Of a stretch of DNA of 64,000 nucleotides, positions 29,395-39,795 are shown in pieces. A program made the position numbers and the translations under genes. Source of the stretch: Fidelibacterota bacterium UBA2986 (GTDB taxonomy: Bacteria; Fidelibacterota; Marinisomatia; Marinisomatales; AB-629-J13); NCBI GenBank assembly GCA_002346675.1, contig DEAI01000006.1, positions 1 to 64,000 on the forward strand, in the 5' to 3' direction. Position 1 is the stretch's first letter. Each line of letters starts with the position of its first letter. The notes below the pieces were generated by a model that saw only the letters and a list, made by a program, of their open reading frames with translations, ran no database searches and was not told the origin of the DNA.

Positions 29395-31223
29395 TTATTT
29401 TTGAGTTCTCTAAGCTCCCTCGCTGTTTCAATGCACTGAGCTGAGATATCCTCCGGAATAGAGCACTTCTCAGATAGCTCTCTCTTAGTTTCGTTAGAGA
29501 TCATTTTTAAGTTTTGATATGTGGTTAATATTTTTTTTACCCGCTTGGGACCCATACCCTTTATCTTTAGAAATGGCGACTCAATGGAAGATTTTTCTCT
29601 TTTTTGCCTGTGAAAGCTAACCGCAAATCTGTGTGCCTCATCTCTGATCTTTCTTAAGAGCAAAAGCCCCGCAGAGGTTTTGGATATGGACTGTGGATCT
29701 GACTGCCCGGGCAAATATACCTGCTCCAGCTTTTTTGCCAAACCTATAATAGAGACATAGGCAATTCCCAGCTCTCTAAGAGCTGATACAGCCATGGAGA
29801 GCTGGCCTTTTCCACCATCCACTAAGATCAAATCCGGTAGAGATTTTTTTTCTTTTAACAATCTAGAATATCGTCTCAATACAACCTCTCTCATTGAGGC
29901 AAAATCATCAACCCCAACAACGGTCTTTAGGTTAAACTTCCGATAGCTCTTCTTGGCAGGCTTCCCATCCTTAAATGTTACCAGAGAGGCGACAGTGTTC
30001 TCTCCCCCCAGGTGAGAGATATCAATTGCCTCAACTGACCTTGGTGGTGCTTTCAGCTGTAGATCCTCCTGCAGCTGCCTCAGCGAATTTGGAATGTACT
30101 CTCTTCGTTTTTTCTTTTCAAGTATCCACTCTCCCAGCAATAATTTTGCATTTTGATAGGCAACTCTCAGCTCCCTTGCCTTCTCACCTCTCTGGGGATA
30201 GAGAATTCGTACAGCACCAGCTCTCCTTTCCCTTAGCCAGGACTCCAGAGAATCTCCGCCAGCCAGTGGCTCGGACAGGGTCACCTGCTTAGGTATGTCG
30301 GAGGACTCCAGATAAAACTGCGCTATGACCGATTCCATCGCAGAGGTTGGCGAGCTGATCTGACGGAGGTATATCTTTTCTCTGCTGTAAAACCTCCCTC
30401 CTCTCACTCGTATAATGACAACAACACCCATTTCATTTTCATGGACCAATGAGAAGATATCCCTGTCGCTAAAATCAGCTGAAACCTTTCTCTGCCTCTC
30501 TTTGAACCGCCGCACAGATTGAAGTTGGTCTCTAAATCTAGCGGCATCTTCAAACCTCTGCTCAATTGAGGCCTGCCTCATTGCTTTTGATAAATAGTTT
30601 TCTGTGTCACCAGTTTTTCCATGTAAAAATGAGGTCACTGCCGCTATCATCTTTTGATATTCTTGTTCTGAGATCAGCGCTTCACAGGGCCCCCCGCACT
30701 TTTTGATGTGGTAGTCTAGACAGAGCGCTACCTTTTTTTGTTGAATGGTTTTTTCGTCAAGCTTAAATGAGCAGCTGCGGATCTGATACAACGTGTGGAT
30801 CATTTTTAGTACCACCCTCAGATGATTTACGTCTGTATAGGGTCCAAAATAGCGGGATCCATCCCTAATAATAGTTCTAGTTAAAAATACCTGGGGAAAG
30901 GGCTCACATGTAACTCTGATAAATGGAAACGATTTACCATCTTTCAAATCTATATTATATTTTGGCTGGTGTTTTTTTATTAGATTTGCTTCTGTAAATA
31001 TTGCTTCCACCTCGCTCGATGTAATAATCCATTCGATGTCCTCAATGCGCTTGACCAGAGACTGATTTTTTGGAGTTTGGTATTTGTTTTTTAGAAAATA
31101 TGATCGGACCCTGTTCTTGAGATTTTTGGCTTTTCCGATATATAGTATCTTGTTTTTTTGACCCTTGAAAAAATATACGCCCGGTTTTGCCGGTATTTTT
31201 TTTGTTTTTAGAGTATTTTTCAA
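29391..31223 (-). CDS. uvrC: UvrABC system protein C (excinuclease subunit C)
   Basis: 610 aa, full length for UvrC, which makes both incisions around DNA lesions in nucleotide excision repair. The GIY-YIG nuclease domain is N-terminal (KPGVYFFKGQKNKILYIGKAKNLKNRV). The UVR motif is about 205-240 (FEDAARFRDQL). The RNase H-like second nuclease shows EAIDISHLGG and LILVDGGKGQ, and helix-hairpin-helix motifs end the protein (LKIKGMGPKRVKKIL). The start is a TTG at 31223; an in-frame TAG lies only five codons upstream and no ATG is available. No strong SD is visible. Confidence 0.95.
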   Translation of the reverse strand: MKNTLKTKKIPAKPGVYFFKGQKNKILYIGKAKNLKNRVRSYFLKNKYQTPKNQSLVKRIEDIEWIITSSEVEAIFTEANLIKKHQPKYNIDLKDGKSFPFIRVTCEPFPQVFLTRTIIRDGSRYFGPYTDVNHLRVVLKMIHTLYQIRSCSFKLDEKTIQQKKVALCLDYHIKKCGGPCEALISEQEYQKMIAAVTSFLHGKTGDTENYLSKAMRQASIEQRFEDAARFRDQLQSVRRFKERQRKVSADFSDRDIFSLVHENEMGVVVIIRVRGGRFYSREKIYLRQISSPTSAMESVIAQFYLESSDIPKQVTLSEPLAGGDSLESWLRERRAGAVRILYPQRGEKARELRVAYQNAKLLLGEWILEKKKRREYIPNSLRQLQEDLQLKAPPRSVEAIDISHLGGENTVASLVTFKDGKPAKKSYRKFNLKTVVGVDDFASMREVVLRRYSRLLKEKKSLPDLILVDGGKGQLSMAVSALRELGIAYVSIIGLAKKLEQVYLPGQSDPQSISKTSAGLLLLRKIRDEAHRFAVSFHRQKREKSSIESPFLKIKGMGPKRVKKILTTYQNLKMISNETKRELSEKCSIPEDISAQCIETARELRELKNN

Positions 31224-31325
31224 TTTATGGTGATACTAGAGATTTAGATTTGATGTGTCCTTCTCCTACAAAGCAACGGCCTATCTATCAGCTGATAGTG
31301 TATAGCTAGGTTATAAAAGAGATAC

Positions 31326-31733
31326 TCACCTGGGTTCCTGAGCTAGCTCCACCAGTACCCCACCTGTATCCTTTGGGTGAATAAATGTAACCAAAAAACC
31401 TTCCGCGCCTACCTTTGGAACTGGGTAAATAACTGAGATACCCGCAATTTTAAGCTCACCTATTGCCGACTCAATGTCATCAACCTTTAGGCATATGTGG
31501 TGTATCCCCTCACCACTTTTATTTATGAATTTTTGAATTGCTGAGTCAGGGTTTTTTGATTCAAGCAGCTCTATCTTTCCGCTATCTGAATCAAATATTG
31601 CTGTTTCCACAGATTCAGATTCTACGTTCTCCTGTCCCGTTAGCTTAATGCCAAGCACCTTCTCCCAGAAATCTTTTCTCTCGTCAATTTGATTTACAGC
31701 GATTCCAATGTGTTCTATTCCTAATATTTTCAT
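31326..31733 (-). CDS. mce: Methylmalonyl-CoA epimerase (VOC family)
   Basis: 135 aa vicinal-oxygen-chelate protein. It interconverts (S)- and (R)-methylmalonyl-CoA in propionate metabolism. The metal-ligand regions are visible: HIGIAV at the N-terminus, GEGIHHICLKVDD in the middle and LVELAQ at the end. The length is typical. Its ATG overlaps the stop of the upstream epimerase gene (ATGA, 4 bases), so the two are co-transcribed. Methylmalonyl-CoA mutase is not in the window. Other VOC functions cannot be fully excluded. Confidence 0.85.
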   Translation of the reverse strand: MKILGIEHIGIAVNQIDERKDFWEKVLGIKLTGQENVESESVETAIFDSDSGKIELLESKNPDSAIQKFINKSGEGIHHICLKVDDIESAIGELKIAGISVIYPVPKVGAEGFLVTFIHPKDTGGVLVELAQEPR

Positions 31734-32764
31734 TTTAAGCCTGCGCTCTCTCCTCTCATGTTTAGTGATAGACCAAGCCCGCTTCCAATTGGAAGAAGGG
31801 GGACCCCTCCATTAATCTGAATTCCAAGGTATGGGTCATTTTTAATTAGTAGATTTCCGTCCAAATCGAGGTAATCTGCCTCTGAGGCAAACTGGCCCAT
31901 TGCTGTGATCCCTACTGATGATTCTACCATACATCCCAGCATGACTTTTAGCTCAAACTTCTTTGCTAAACGAATCATCTTGGGGACCTCATCACACCAT
32001 CCGCACTTCATTAACTTGATGTTGATACCGTGAAAGGAATCCACTAGCTTTGGGATATCACTTAGATCGATGCAATTTTCATCGGCAATAAGTGGTAGCG
32101 GAGATTCATTTTTTAATTCTTTCATTAGATGTAGCTGGTCTGCCTTTAGGGGCTGTTCAATTAGCTCTACATTTTTACTGGCGAGCCAACTACACATGTC
32201 CTTTGCCTGCTCCAATGTCCAGCCCTCGTTCGCATCAACCCGAATAGTCTTATCCGTTAATTTTCGTATCTCATTTATAATATCTCGGTCGCTATCGGAG
32301 CCCAATTTTATTTTTAAGATACTGTAGCTCTCTGCCTCATCAATTTTTTCCGAAATATTTTGAAGGTCACCTAGAGCAATTGTAAATGAGGTCGGACAAG
32401 TAACATTTCCCGAATATCCATATTTATCATATATCGATTTTTTATCTTGTTTTCCCTTTAAATCAAAAAACGCCATGCTGAGCGCTGCGTTAAGGGATTT
32501 TATCCCACTGGTGAGTGGCTCTACGTGGCTCTTAAAATCCTGAAAATGTTCAAAGTCAACCATAGATGAAGGGATGGTTTCCAAGACTCTTAAGCAGCTC
32601 TCAAATGATTCTCCATAGTGGTTGGAGGGCGCTGCCTCTCCCCTCCCAATATTTCCCTCGCGCTCCAGATAAATATAAATAATATCATAAAAATCATGCG
32701 TACTTCTGGAGAGCCCAAAGGGGTGAGAGCACTCGATACGGTATGGTTTAAATGTTAGCTCCAC
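31730..32764 (-). CDS. Enolase-superfamily epimerase, likely L-Ala-D/L-Glu (dipeptide) epimerase
   Basis: 344 aa from a GTG start at 32764. It has the capping domain and TIM barrel of the muconate-lactonising/dipeptide epimerase subgroup. The catalytic KxK motif is in LKIKLGSD. Metal ligands are in RVDANEGW, LIEQPL and LIADENC, and the second lysine is in INIKLMKCG. MLGCMVESSVG is typical of Ala-Glu epimerases that recycle murein peptides. The substrate is inferred from motif resemblance only; o-succinylbenzoate synthase or another dipeptide epimerase is possible. Confidence 0.8.
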   Translation of the reverse strand: MELTFKPYRIECSHPFGLSRSTHDFYDIIYIYLEREGNIGRGEAAPSNHYGESFESCLRVLETIPSSMVDFEHFQDFKSHVEPLTSGIKSLNAALSMAFFDLKGKQDKKSIYDKYGYSGNVTCPTSFTIALGDLQNISEKIDEAESYSILKIKLGSDSDRDIINEIRKLTDKTIRVDANEGWTLEQAKDMCSWLASKNVELIEQPLKADQLHLMKELKNESPLPLIADENCIDLSDIPKLVDSFHGINIKLMKCGWCDEVPKMIRLAKKFELKVMLGCMVESSVGITAMGQFASEADYLDLDGNLLIKNDPYLGIQINGGVPLLPIGSGLGLSLNMRGESAGLK

Positions 32765-32919
32765 TGGCCCCAGTTTGTTTAAAAAATATGAGCTTCTATA
32801 AAGAGTTTCATACTAAATCTTAAACCTCAATAATGTTTTTATCAGAATAAATATTTATCTCTATGATATAATTAAAATTGTAGACTGTTAGCATTTAGAG
32901 CGAAACGATATATCTGGGT

Positions 32920-33702
32920 TCAATTGCGAAACTTCGGCTTCCGTTTTTCTACAAAAGCTTCAAGTCCCTCATTTGCCTCTTCATTGTCAAACAGACCGCT
33001 GAAAGATTCAACTTCATTTTGCAATCCTCTTTCAATGGTATTGCCATAGACACTGTTTATACATCGGAGTGACTCTGCAACAGCGTTAGGACCATTTTTT
33101 AATATTTTATCTGCAAGCTCCTTAGTATACTCTATCAGCTGGCTGTGCGGGACAACCTTGTTAACGAGCCCTACTCTAAATGCTTCCTCCGCACCGATAG
33201 TGTGTCCTCCAACTATAAGCTCGGTGGCGTTTCCCCTTCCAATGATACGTGGTAGCCTCTGTGTACCGCCCCAACCGGGGATTAGACCGAGCTTGACCTC
33301 GGGCTGTCCAAAGACAGCATTTTCACTTGCAATTCTAATGTGACACGCAAGAGATATCTCACATCCGCCCCCCAAGGCAAAGCCATTCACCGCAACCAAA
33401 ACGGGTTTAGCAGAATTTTCTATTTTTAATGTTAGAGTTTGCCCCAGCTTACCAAAAGCTAGCGCACCTTCTCTGTCAAGACTTTGCATATATTTAATAT
33501 CTGCACCCGCAATAAATGCCCTGTCACCTGCACCTGTGAGAATAATGACACCCGTATCAGAATCACTTTCTAAGGCTGTAAATGCACTGTGGAGCTCTCT
33601 CAAGACATCTACACTCAGCGAATTTAAGGCATCAGGACGGTTGACAGTTACAAGGGCTATATAGCTCTCAACTTCAACTTTAATATATTGATAGTCATTC
33701 AT
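32920..33702 (-). CDS. Enoyl-CoA hydratase/isomerase (crotonase) family protein
   Basis: 260 aa, normal for single-domain crotonases. The oxyanion-hole segments are AGADIKYM and NGFALGGGCE. Both catalytic glutamates of true hydratases are present (GGGCE and FGQPEVKLG), so water addition to trans-2-enoyl-CoA is likely. It starts 15 bases after trkH ends (33718), probably the last gene of that run. A 155-base AT-rich gap separates it from the epimerase pair downstream. Confidence 0.9.
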   Translation of the reverse strand: MNDYQYIKVEVESYIALVTVNRPDALNSLSVDVLRELHSAFTALESDSDTGVIILTGAGDRAFIAGADIKYMQSLDREGALAFGKLGQTLTLKIENSAKPVLVAVNGFALGGGCEISLACHIRIASENAVFGQPEVKLGLIPGWGGTQRLPRIIGRGNATELIVGGHTIGAEEAFRVGLVNKVVPHSQLIEYTKELADKILKNGPNAVAESLRCINSVYGNTIERGLQNEVESFSGLFDNEEANEGLEAFVEKRKPKFRN

Positions 33703-33717
33703 ACTTATTTCCCAGGT

Positions 33718-35184
33718 TTAATCTCTAAAGGTACGGCTGAACAATACCATTACAGTAAAAATCTCTAGACGACCCAACAACATACAAAAAGAGAGCAGCC
33801 ACTTTCCGATATCAGGAAGCATGGCATAATTGTCCGTGGGACCAAACTCACCTAAAGCGGGACCAATATTACCAATTGCTGAAGCTGACGCACCAATCGC
33901 AGATTTTAGATCAATATTCATAGTTGTCAGGACCATCGTTGTAAAAGTAAAAATTGATATATAGAAAAGAAAAAATCCTAATGTATTTCGAATCACATCT
34001 TCTGAAATATAGCGACCTCCAATGCGAATAGGGATAATTGCTTTAGTATGGAGCATCCTACGTGTTTCCTTGGCAGCATATTTGAACAAGAGCATGATAC
34101 GAACAATTTTCATCCCACCTGTAGTCGAACCACCCATACCACCCATAAACATCATAAATAAAATCATAAATTGTGCAAAATATGCCCACAGCTCATAATC
34201 TGCCGTTGAATAGCCTGTAGAGGTTAATATGGCGACCGTCTGAAAGAGAGATTCACGAAAATGTTTTTCAGACCACTCATTCCCAGCGGCCGAAATACTT
34301 GAGAAGATCAGAAGACCAACAACAATAATAATTCCAAAGTATGTCAAAAACTCCTTATCTCTAAAATAGGTATTCACTTTCCCTGTTATCGCATGAAAAT
34401 GTAGGGAAAAATTGATCCCAGCTAAAAACATGAATAAGATAATTATATATTGAATCGCAGCGCTATCATAGTAACCTATGCTCGCATTTTTTGTAGAGAA
34501 CCCTCCCGTTGGCATAGTAGCTAACGCATGACATATGGAATCAAACCATGGCATACCACTAATAAGTAATAACAGAAATTGAGCTGCCGTAAAACCTAAA
34601 TAGACCATCCATAAAATTTTAGCTGTCTCACGAACACGTGGACGAATTTTATCTGCAACCGGGCCCGGAACTTCTGCTTTGAATAGCTGAACACCACCTA
34701 CACCTAATAATGGCAAAATTGCGATATAAAAGACAATAATTCCCATACCGCCAATCCACTGAAGGAACGAACGCCAAAACAGGATTCCGTGTGGGAGGCT
34801 CTCAATTCCATAGGGAAGATTTGGTAGAGTTAGCGGGTTACCGATTATCGTTGCTCCGGTGGTCGTTACACCTGACATTGATTCAAAAAAAGCATCGGTG
34901 AAATTTGGAATGTGTCCACCAATATAAAAGGGGAGTGACCCAGCAATGGCGGTCAGCACCCAGGCTACAGTCACAATGGCAAACCCATCCTTGTTCGTAA
35001 GTTTATCAAATTTTTTGGTGAAAAACCAGCCTGTAAGGCCAATCGTGACGCAAATTGTAGAACATATTAAAAACGTATAAACAATCTCCCCATAGAGATA
35101 AGCAATAGAGGCAGGAATTAGCATAGCCATACCTAAAATGGCAAGCAAAACTGCATTAATATTGACAACTGTTCCTAAATTCAT
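33718..35184 (-). CDS. trkH: Trk-type potassium uptake protein TrkH
   Basis: 488 aa integral membrane K+ channel subunit with about 10-12 hydrophobic segments. The four selectivity-filter loops are visible: SGVTTTGATI, ATMPTGGFSTKN, TSTGYSTADY and ASAIGNIGPALG. It works with the TrkA ring, whose gene overlaps its start by 4 bases (ATGA). Confidence 0.95.
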   Translation of the reverse strand: MNLGTVVNINAVLLAILGMAMLIPASIAYLYGEIVYTFLICSTICVTIGLTGWFFTKKFDKLTNKDGFAIVTVAWVLTAIAGSLPFYIGGHIPNFTDAFFESMSGVTTTGATIIGNPLTLPNLPYGIESLPHGILFWRSFLQWIGGMGIIVFYIAILPLLGVGGVQLFKAEVPGPVADKIRPRVRETAKILWMVYLGFTAAQFLLLLISGMPWFDSICHALATMPTGGFSTKNASIGYYDSAAIQYIIILFMFLAGINFSLHFHAITGKVNTYFRDKEFLTYFGIIIVVGLLIFSSISAAGNEWSEKHFRESLFQTVAILTSTGYSTADYELWAYFAQFMILFMMFMGGMGGSTTGGMKIVRIMLLFKYAAKETRRMLHTKAIIPIRIGGRYISEDVIRNTLGFFLFYISIFTFTTMVLTTMNIDLKSAIGASASAIGNIGPALGEFGPTDNYAMLPDIGKWLLSFCMLLGRLEIFTVMVLFSRTFRD

Positions 35185-36530
35185 TTTATAGTAAACAGTT
35201 TCTGTATTTTTTTAATTAAATTATTTTTCCCAAATACAAGCACAACATCTTCGTGAGTGATCTGGGAGTCACCCCTAGCGATGCTTAAATGTCCGTGGTG
35301 ATTTATGACAGCAATGATACTTTCTTTTGGAAAATCAATTTCTCTTAGCGGCATCTGGGTAACGATACTGCCTGGCTCTGGACTTAATTCCCATACCTCC
35401 ACATCAAGTTCATCAAATGTAGTCAGGGCGGTTTCAGCTTGGTCGCTACGAACCTCCTTTATGATAGAATTTACGGTGGACATATTTTTACTTAGTACAG
35501 TTCCAACGCTTATTTCGTGAATTATAGGCATATATTCTGTCTGAATCATATGAATAATTGACTGTTTTGCACCCAGGTGATAGGCAAGCATTCCTGACAG
35601 TAAATTAGTTTTCTCACTCTCTGTTACAGCTATATAGTTATCTACATCCTGGATATTCTCCGACTTGAGAAGATCAACGTCTGTTCCATCTGAATTAATA
35701 ACCATGGTGTGTTCCAGCTCATTTGCGATCTTTTCCGCTTTTTCTCTGTTTATTTCAACTAATCTCACAGACATTTCTTCTTGAATAGTTTCAGCTAGTG
35801 AGCGCCCGATTTTACTGCCTCCCAAGATCATAACACGATTGGAACCTGTTTCTGGAATCTCTAACAATTCTAAAAGAAGATGAAGAGAGTTAGACTCAAA
35901 AATAAAAAATATTGTATCTTTATCTTCAAAGATAAAATCGCTCCAGGGAATGGTAGTTTCTGTTTTTCTGGTAACCGCTACAATTCCAACCTTAAATCCA
36001 TCACAGCTCTCACAAAATTCTTTCACTGATTTTCCTGCGAGCTTTGAGTTTCCATTAACCCTCAATCCCATCATATGAAGTCTCCCCCCTTCAAATTCCA
36101 TATAATAGGAAGCGTATGGATGTCGAACCAGCTGGGCAATCTCCTCACATACAACCTTTTCAGGATGAATAACCAGATCTATGCCAAATTTTTCTGGACG
36201 GATGATAGAATTTCTATCACTGTATTGTTGGTTCCGTAGTCTCGCTATAATTTTTTTTGCACCTAAAATATGCGCCTGCTGAGAGGCAATAAGGTTCACC
36301 TCATCAATCCTGGTCAGCGCTAGGACATAGTCTGCACCCTCCACATTTGCCTTTATAAGGTTTTGAGGACTTGCTCCATTTCCCTCTACAACGATCACAT
36401 CCAAGTTCTCCGACGCCCGACGACATTTTCGTGAATCAATATCCACGACAGTGATATCATAATTTTCCTGACTCAGGGCTTTAGCAACATGAAACCCAAC
36501 CTCTCCTACACCAATAATTATAATTCTCAT
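35181..36530 (-). CDS. trkA: Trk system potassium uptake protein TrkA
   Basis: 449 aa cytosolic regulator with two tandem RCK units. The first Rossmann fold begins MRIIIIGVGEVGFHVA (GxGxxG) and the second begins near residue 230 with RVMILGGSKIGRSLAE. Each is followed by a TrkA_C-type domain. It gates TrkH by binding NAD(H)/ATP. AGGAGAG lies just before the ATG. It is 31 bases downstream of murA. Confidence 0.95.
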   Translation of the reverse strand: MRIIIIGVGEVGFHVAKALSQENYDITVVDIDSRKCRRASENLDVIVVEGNGASPQNLIKANVEGADYVLALTRIDEVNLIASQQAHILGAKKIIARLRNQQYSDRNSIIRPEKFGIDLVIHPEKVVCEEIAQLVRHPYASYYMEFEGGRLHMMGLRVNGNSKLAGKSVKEFCESCDGFKVGIVAVTRKTETTIPWSDFIFEDKDTIFFIFESNSLHLLLELLEIPETGSNRVMILGGSKIGRSLAETIQEEMSVRLVEINREKAEKIANELEHTMVINSDGTDVDLLKSENIQDVDNYIAVTESEKTNLLSGMLAYHLGAKQSIIHMIQTEYMPIIHEISVGTVLSKNMSTVNSIIKEVRSDQAETALTTFDELDVEVWELSPEPGSIVTQMPLREIDFPKESIIAVINHHGHLSIARGDSQITHEDVVLVFGKNNLIKKIQKLFTIK

Positions 36531-36561
36531 AGTCTCTCCTCTCTATACATGAAAACTAAGT

Positions 36562-37812
36562 TCATGATTTGATCCTCTTTATTTCTGCACCTAAGGATTG
36601 GAACTTCCCAACGATATTTTCATAGCCCCTGTCTATGTGGTAAATCCTGCTTACAAGAGTTTCACCTTCTGCAGCTAGCCCCGCGATGATCAGGGACGCG
36701 CTGGCACGAATATCTGTGGACATGACCTCTGCTCCCTTCAGTTTTTTTACTCCCCTAACAAACGCAGTATTATGCTCAGTTTTTATATCTGCCCCCAACC
36801 GGTTCAGCTCAGGGACATGAGAGAACCTATCATGATAAACCGAGTCGGTCAACATCGAAGACCCATCGGCTAGACACATGAACGCGATCCACTGGGCCTG
36901 GAGGTCAGTAGGAAATCCGGGATAGACAGCTGTGGTCAGGTCAACAGGGTTAACTCTGCCGGTGAAAGATGCAGTAATTGACTCTCTATCAATATCCACC
37001 TGCGTTCCCGCGGAGTGGAGTTTCTCCAACAGTGATGTCAGCTGAGAGGGAACTGAATTTTTAACAGTAACCTTTCCCATTAGAGCTCCGGCTATCAGAA
37101 AGGTTCCAATTTCAATACGATCAGGAATCACACTTATGGTTATGGGTTTGAGATGTTCTACACCGTGAACTGTGAGATATGAGGTTCCTATACCCTCTAT
37201 CTGTGCTCCCATCAGTTTCAGCATTTCAGCTAACTGTTCAATCTCCGGCTCCATCGCTGCGTTCTCGATGGTTGTAGTTCCCCTGGCCCTTGTAGCTGCC
37301 ATCAGAATATTACCTGTAGCACCTACAGATGGAAAATCAAATCTAACTGAGCAGCCTTTTAGGTACGGTGCTTTTGCCAATACATAGCCCTCTTTCAGCT
37401 TGATTGAAGCACCCATTTTTTTCAGTGCTCTGAGATGAAAGTCTACTGGTCTCGGTCCCCAAGCACATCCGCCCGGCAGAGAAACCTTAGCCTCACCAAA
37501 TCGAGATAATAGAGGACCCAAAACATAAAAAGATGCCCGCATTGTTTTCACCAGCTCGTATGGTGCTTTGGGAGTATCCATAGTTGAAGTATTAACAGAT
37601 AAACTGGGAAAATCTAAGTTAACCTCAGCTCCAGTCACTTCTAAAAGAGAGGCCATAGTTATAGTATCTCTCAAATTTGGAACATTTTCAATTGTAGTTG
37701 TTCCATCGGCCAAGAGGGATGCTGCCATCATTGGTAGAACTGCATTTTTTGCTCCACTAATGAGGACACTCCCCTTTAACTCCCGCCCCCCACCAATATA
37801 GATACTATCCAT
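36562..37812 (-). CDS. murA: UDP-N-acetylglucosamine 1-carboxyvinyltransferase MurA
   Basis: 416 aa from the ATG at 37812. A TTG five codons further upstream (37827) is possible, but the ATG matches the usual MurA N-terminus (DSIYIGGGRELKGSVLISGAKN). It transfers enolpyruvate to UDP-GlcNAc, the first committed step of peptidoglycan synthesis. The catalytic loop PGGCAWGPRPVDFH retains the fosfomycin-reactive cysteine. The EPSP-synthase-like double-domain fold is complete. The start overlaps the end of recN by 8 bases. Confidence 0.95.
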   Translation of the reverse strand: MDSIYIGGGRELKGSVLISGAKNAVLPMMAASLLADGTTTIENVPNLRDTITMASLLEVTGAEVNLDFPSLSVNTSTMDTPKAPYELVKTMRASFYVLGPLLSRFGEAKVSLPGGCAWGPRPVDFHLRALKKMGASIKLKEGYVLAKAPYLKGCSVRFDFPSVGATGNILMAATRARGTTTIENAAMEPEIEQLAEMLKLMGAQIEGIGTSYLTVHGVEHLKPITISVIPDRIEIGTFLIAGALMGKVTVKNSVPSQLTSLLEKLHSAGTQVDIDRESITASFTGRVNPVDLTTAVYPGFPTDLQAQWIAFMCLADGSSMLTDSVYHDRFSHVPELNRLGADIKTEHNTAFVRGVKKLKGAEVMSTDIRASASLIIAGLAAEGETLVSRIYHIDRGYENIVGKFQSLGAEIKRIKS

Positions 37813-39448
37813 GTGCTGAACTGACAATAGTGCGATATGAGTCTTCCATCTGCCCCGACATTTTTATGCTCCCGTAAAGCTGAGATATCATATTAATCCT
37901 CTCTTCCTTATTCAAATAGGAGGCACCTACCTGTGTCTTTTGTTTTATACTTTTTTTTGAGATATGAAGGTGATGATTAGCGCGTGCAGCAATTTGGGGT
38001 AGGTGTGATATACAGAACACCTGTTTTACTTTAGCCAGGTTTACCAAAGCTCTGGATACTTTTTCCGCAGTTTCTCCTGAAATGCCGGAATCTATTTCAT
38101 CGAAAATCAATGTGTCTACAGGGTCATTTGATTGAAACACTGTCTTGATTGACAGCATGATACGTGAAATTTCTCCACCTGAAGCTATATCAGTCAAGGG
38201 TTTCGGGCTCTCCCCTGGATTGGCACTTAAATAAAACTCTACCCTATCATAGCCAGTGGGATATGCTTTAACCGCATTATTGTTGAAACTAACAATTGAA
38301 CTCTCCTGCTCATTAACTCCAAACTTAATAATAAACTGTGGCTCTGAAATATTTAATAATTTCATTTGCCTTTCTATTGAAGACTGAAGTTTTTCTGCAG
38401 CACCTAAGCGAGATGAGTGGAGCTGGTCGGCCCTAGCTTGATATGATTCATTTAGAGATAGCAACTCCTTTTTGAGTCGCACTATAGATTGGCCATCAGT
38501 TTCAATAGATGATAGCTCTTTTTTTATCTCCTCTAGCTTCATGTTTACTGATTCAATTGATCCGCCATATTTCCTTTTTAGGGACTCTATCTCTTGGAGC
38601 CTATGGTCAATCTCGGAGCACTGCTCTTGGTCGATCTCTAGTGAGCTTTGATACTGGAGTAGCTGGTTGGTTATATCTTGAATAGATATCCTGGCAGAAT
38701 TAAGTTCATCTAGAAAGGTGTGCAATTCACTGTCAATGCCTTTTATTTCAGCTAGCGTGTTAATTATTTCTTCTAGCCTAATTAATATAGAAAAGTCTCC
38801 TGACTCAAGAGAGCCTATGATATTTTGCACTGAGTTATAAAGAGTTTCACCGTTTGAAAGTTTTTTAAATTGTTTTAATAAAATCTTATCCTCATCGGCT
38901 TTTGGAGAAACAGCTTTTATCTCATTTAGTTGAAACTCAAGGAGCTCTTTTTTTTCTTCCATTTCTGAGAGATTTTTTCTTTTTAGTTTCAGCTTACTTT
39001 CTACTATTGAAATATTTTTAAATGTTTCCTTTAGCTTTTCTACATCTTCAATATTTTCTGCAAACCTATCCAAATAGCTCAGGTGGTAAACTTTGTTTAA
39101 AATCATTTGCTGGTCATGTTGACCATGAAAATCAGCATAATAGGGCACCACAATTGAAAACTTGTTCTCTTTTACAGGTTCATCATTTATAAAAGACTTT
39201 GTTCTACCTGAGCTTGAGAGAATTCGGCGAATTGTTCCCTGTGATGTGGCTGTCTCCACAACAGTGTGTGGCCTCCCTGTTCTCACTAAGACCTTGTTAC
39301 CTTTAGATCCTAAGACATATGAGAGAGCTTTTACAAGCAGGGATTTCCCTGACCCTGTTTCGCCAGTGATAACGGTCAGCCCGGGATTGAAATTGATATT
39401 CAATTCCGAAATTATAGCAAGATCTTTCAGAAACAATGAACGAATCAT
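37805..39448 (-). CDS. recN: DNA repair protein RecN
   Basis: 547 aa SMC-like ATPase for double-strand break repair. Walker A is VITGETGSGKS near residue 30. The central coiled coil spans about 150-360. The ABC signature is ASGGEISR and Walker B is LIFDEIDSGISGE. The start overlaps the stop of the VanZ-like gene by 4 bases (ATGA). Confidence 0.95.
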   Translation of the reverse strand: MIRSLFLKDLAIISELNINFNPGLTVITGETGSGKSLLVKALSYVLGSKGNKVLVRTGRPHTVVETATSQGTIRRILSSSGRTKSFINDEPVKENKFSIVVPYYADFHGQHDQQMILNKVYHLSYLDRFAENIEDVEKLKETFKNISIVESKLKLKRKNLSEMEEKKELLEFQLNEIKAVSPKADEDKILLKQFKKLSNGETLYNSVQNIIGSLESGDFSILIRLEEIINTLAEIKGIDSELHTFLDELNSARISIQDITNQLLQYQSSLEIDQEQCSEIDHRLQEIESLKRKYGGSIESVNMKLEEIKKELSSIETDGQSIVRLKKELLSLNESYQARADQLHSSRLGAAEKLQSSIERQMKLLNISEPQFIIKFGVNEQESSIVSFNNNAVKAYPTGYDRVEFYLSANPGESPKPLTDIASGGEISRIMLSIKTVFQSNDPVDTLIFDEIDSGISGETAEKVSRALVNLAKVKQVFCISHLPQIAARANHHLHISKKSIKQKTQVGASYLNKEERINMISQLYGSIKMSGQMEDSYRTIVSSAHG

Positions 39449-39795
39449 AAACGGTGGGATGGTTTATAAAATAAAATACTTCCGATGAGCATGCCAGCTG
39501 TATCCGCAAAAAAATCAGCTAGACTTGTACATCTATCTGAGATAAAACTCTGCCACCACTCATCGAAAGCTCCAAAAATCATTCCAAAACAAATAATACA
39601 AATAAGTCCAACTAATTTATGAGGGGAAAAACTTTTTACTGCAATAAATCCCAACAATGAGTACACTAAAAAATGAGCTATTTTATCGGTATGCTGAAAT
39701 CCAATATCAGGAATAGCTTTGGATGGTAAAGCAGATACAGTCAGTATAATCAACATATAAATCCCCAGAAATACTCTGTACGTCTTAGAGTTCAT
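39445..39795 (-). CDS. VanZ-like membrane protein
   Basis: 116 aa with about four hydrophobic segments. It has the family motifs DKIAHFLVYSLLG and FDEWWQSFISDRCTSLADFFADTAG. VanZ was first seen in teicoplanin resistance, but this short chromosomal type has no settled function. It overlaps nnr by 11 bases and recN by 4 bases. Confidence 0.85.
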   Translation of the reverse strand: MNSKTYRVFLGIYMLIILTVSALPSKAIPDIGFQHTDKIAHFLVYSLLGFIAVKSFSPHKLVGLICIICFGMIFGAFDEWWQSFISDRCTSLADFFADTAGMLIGSILFYKPSHRL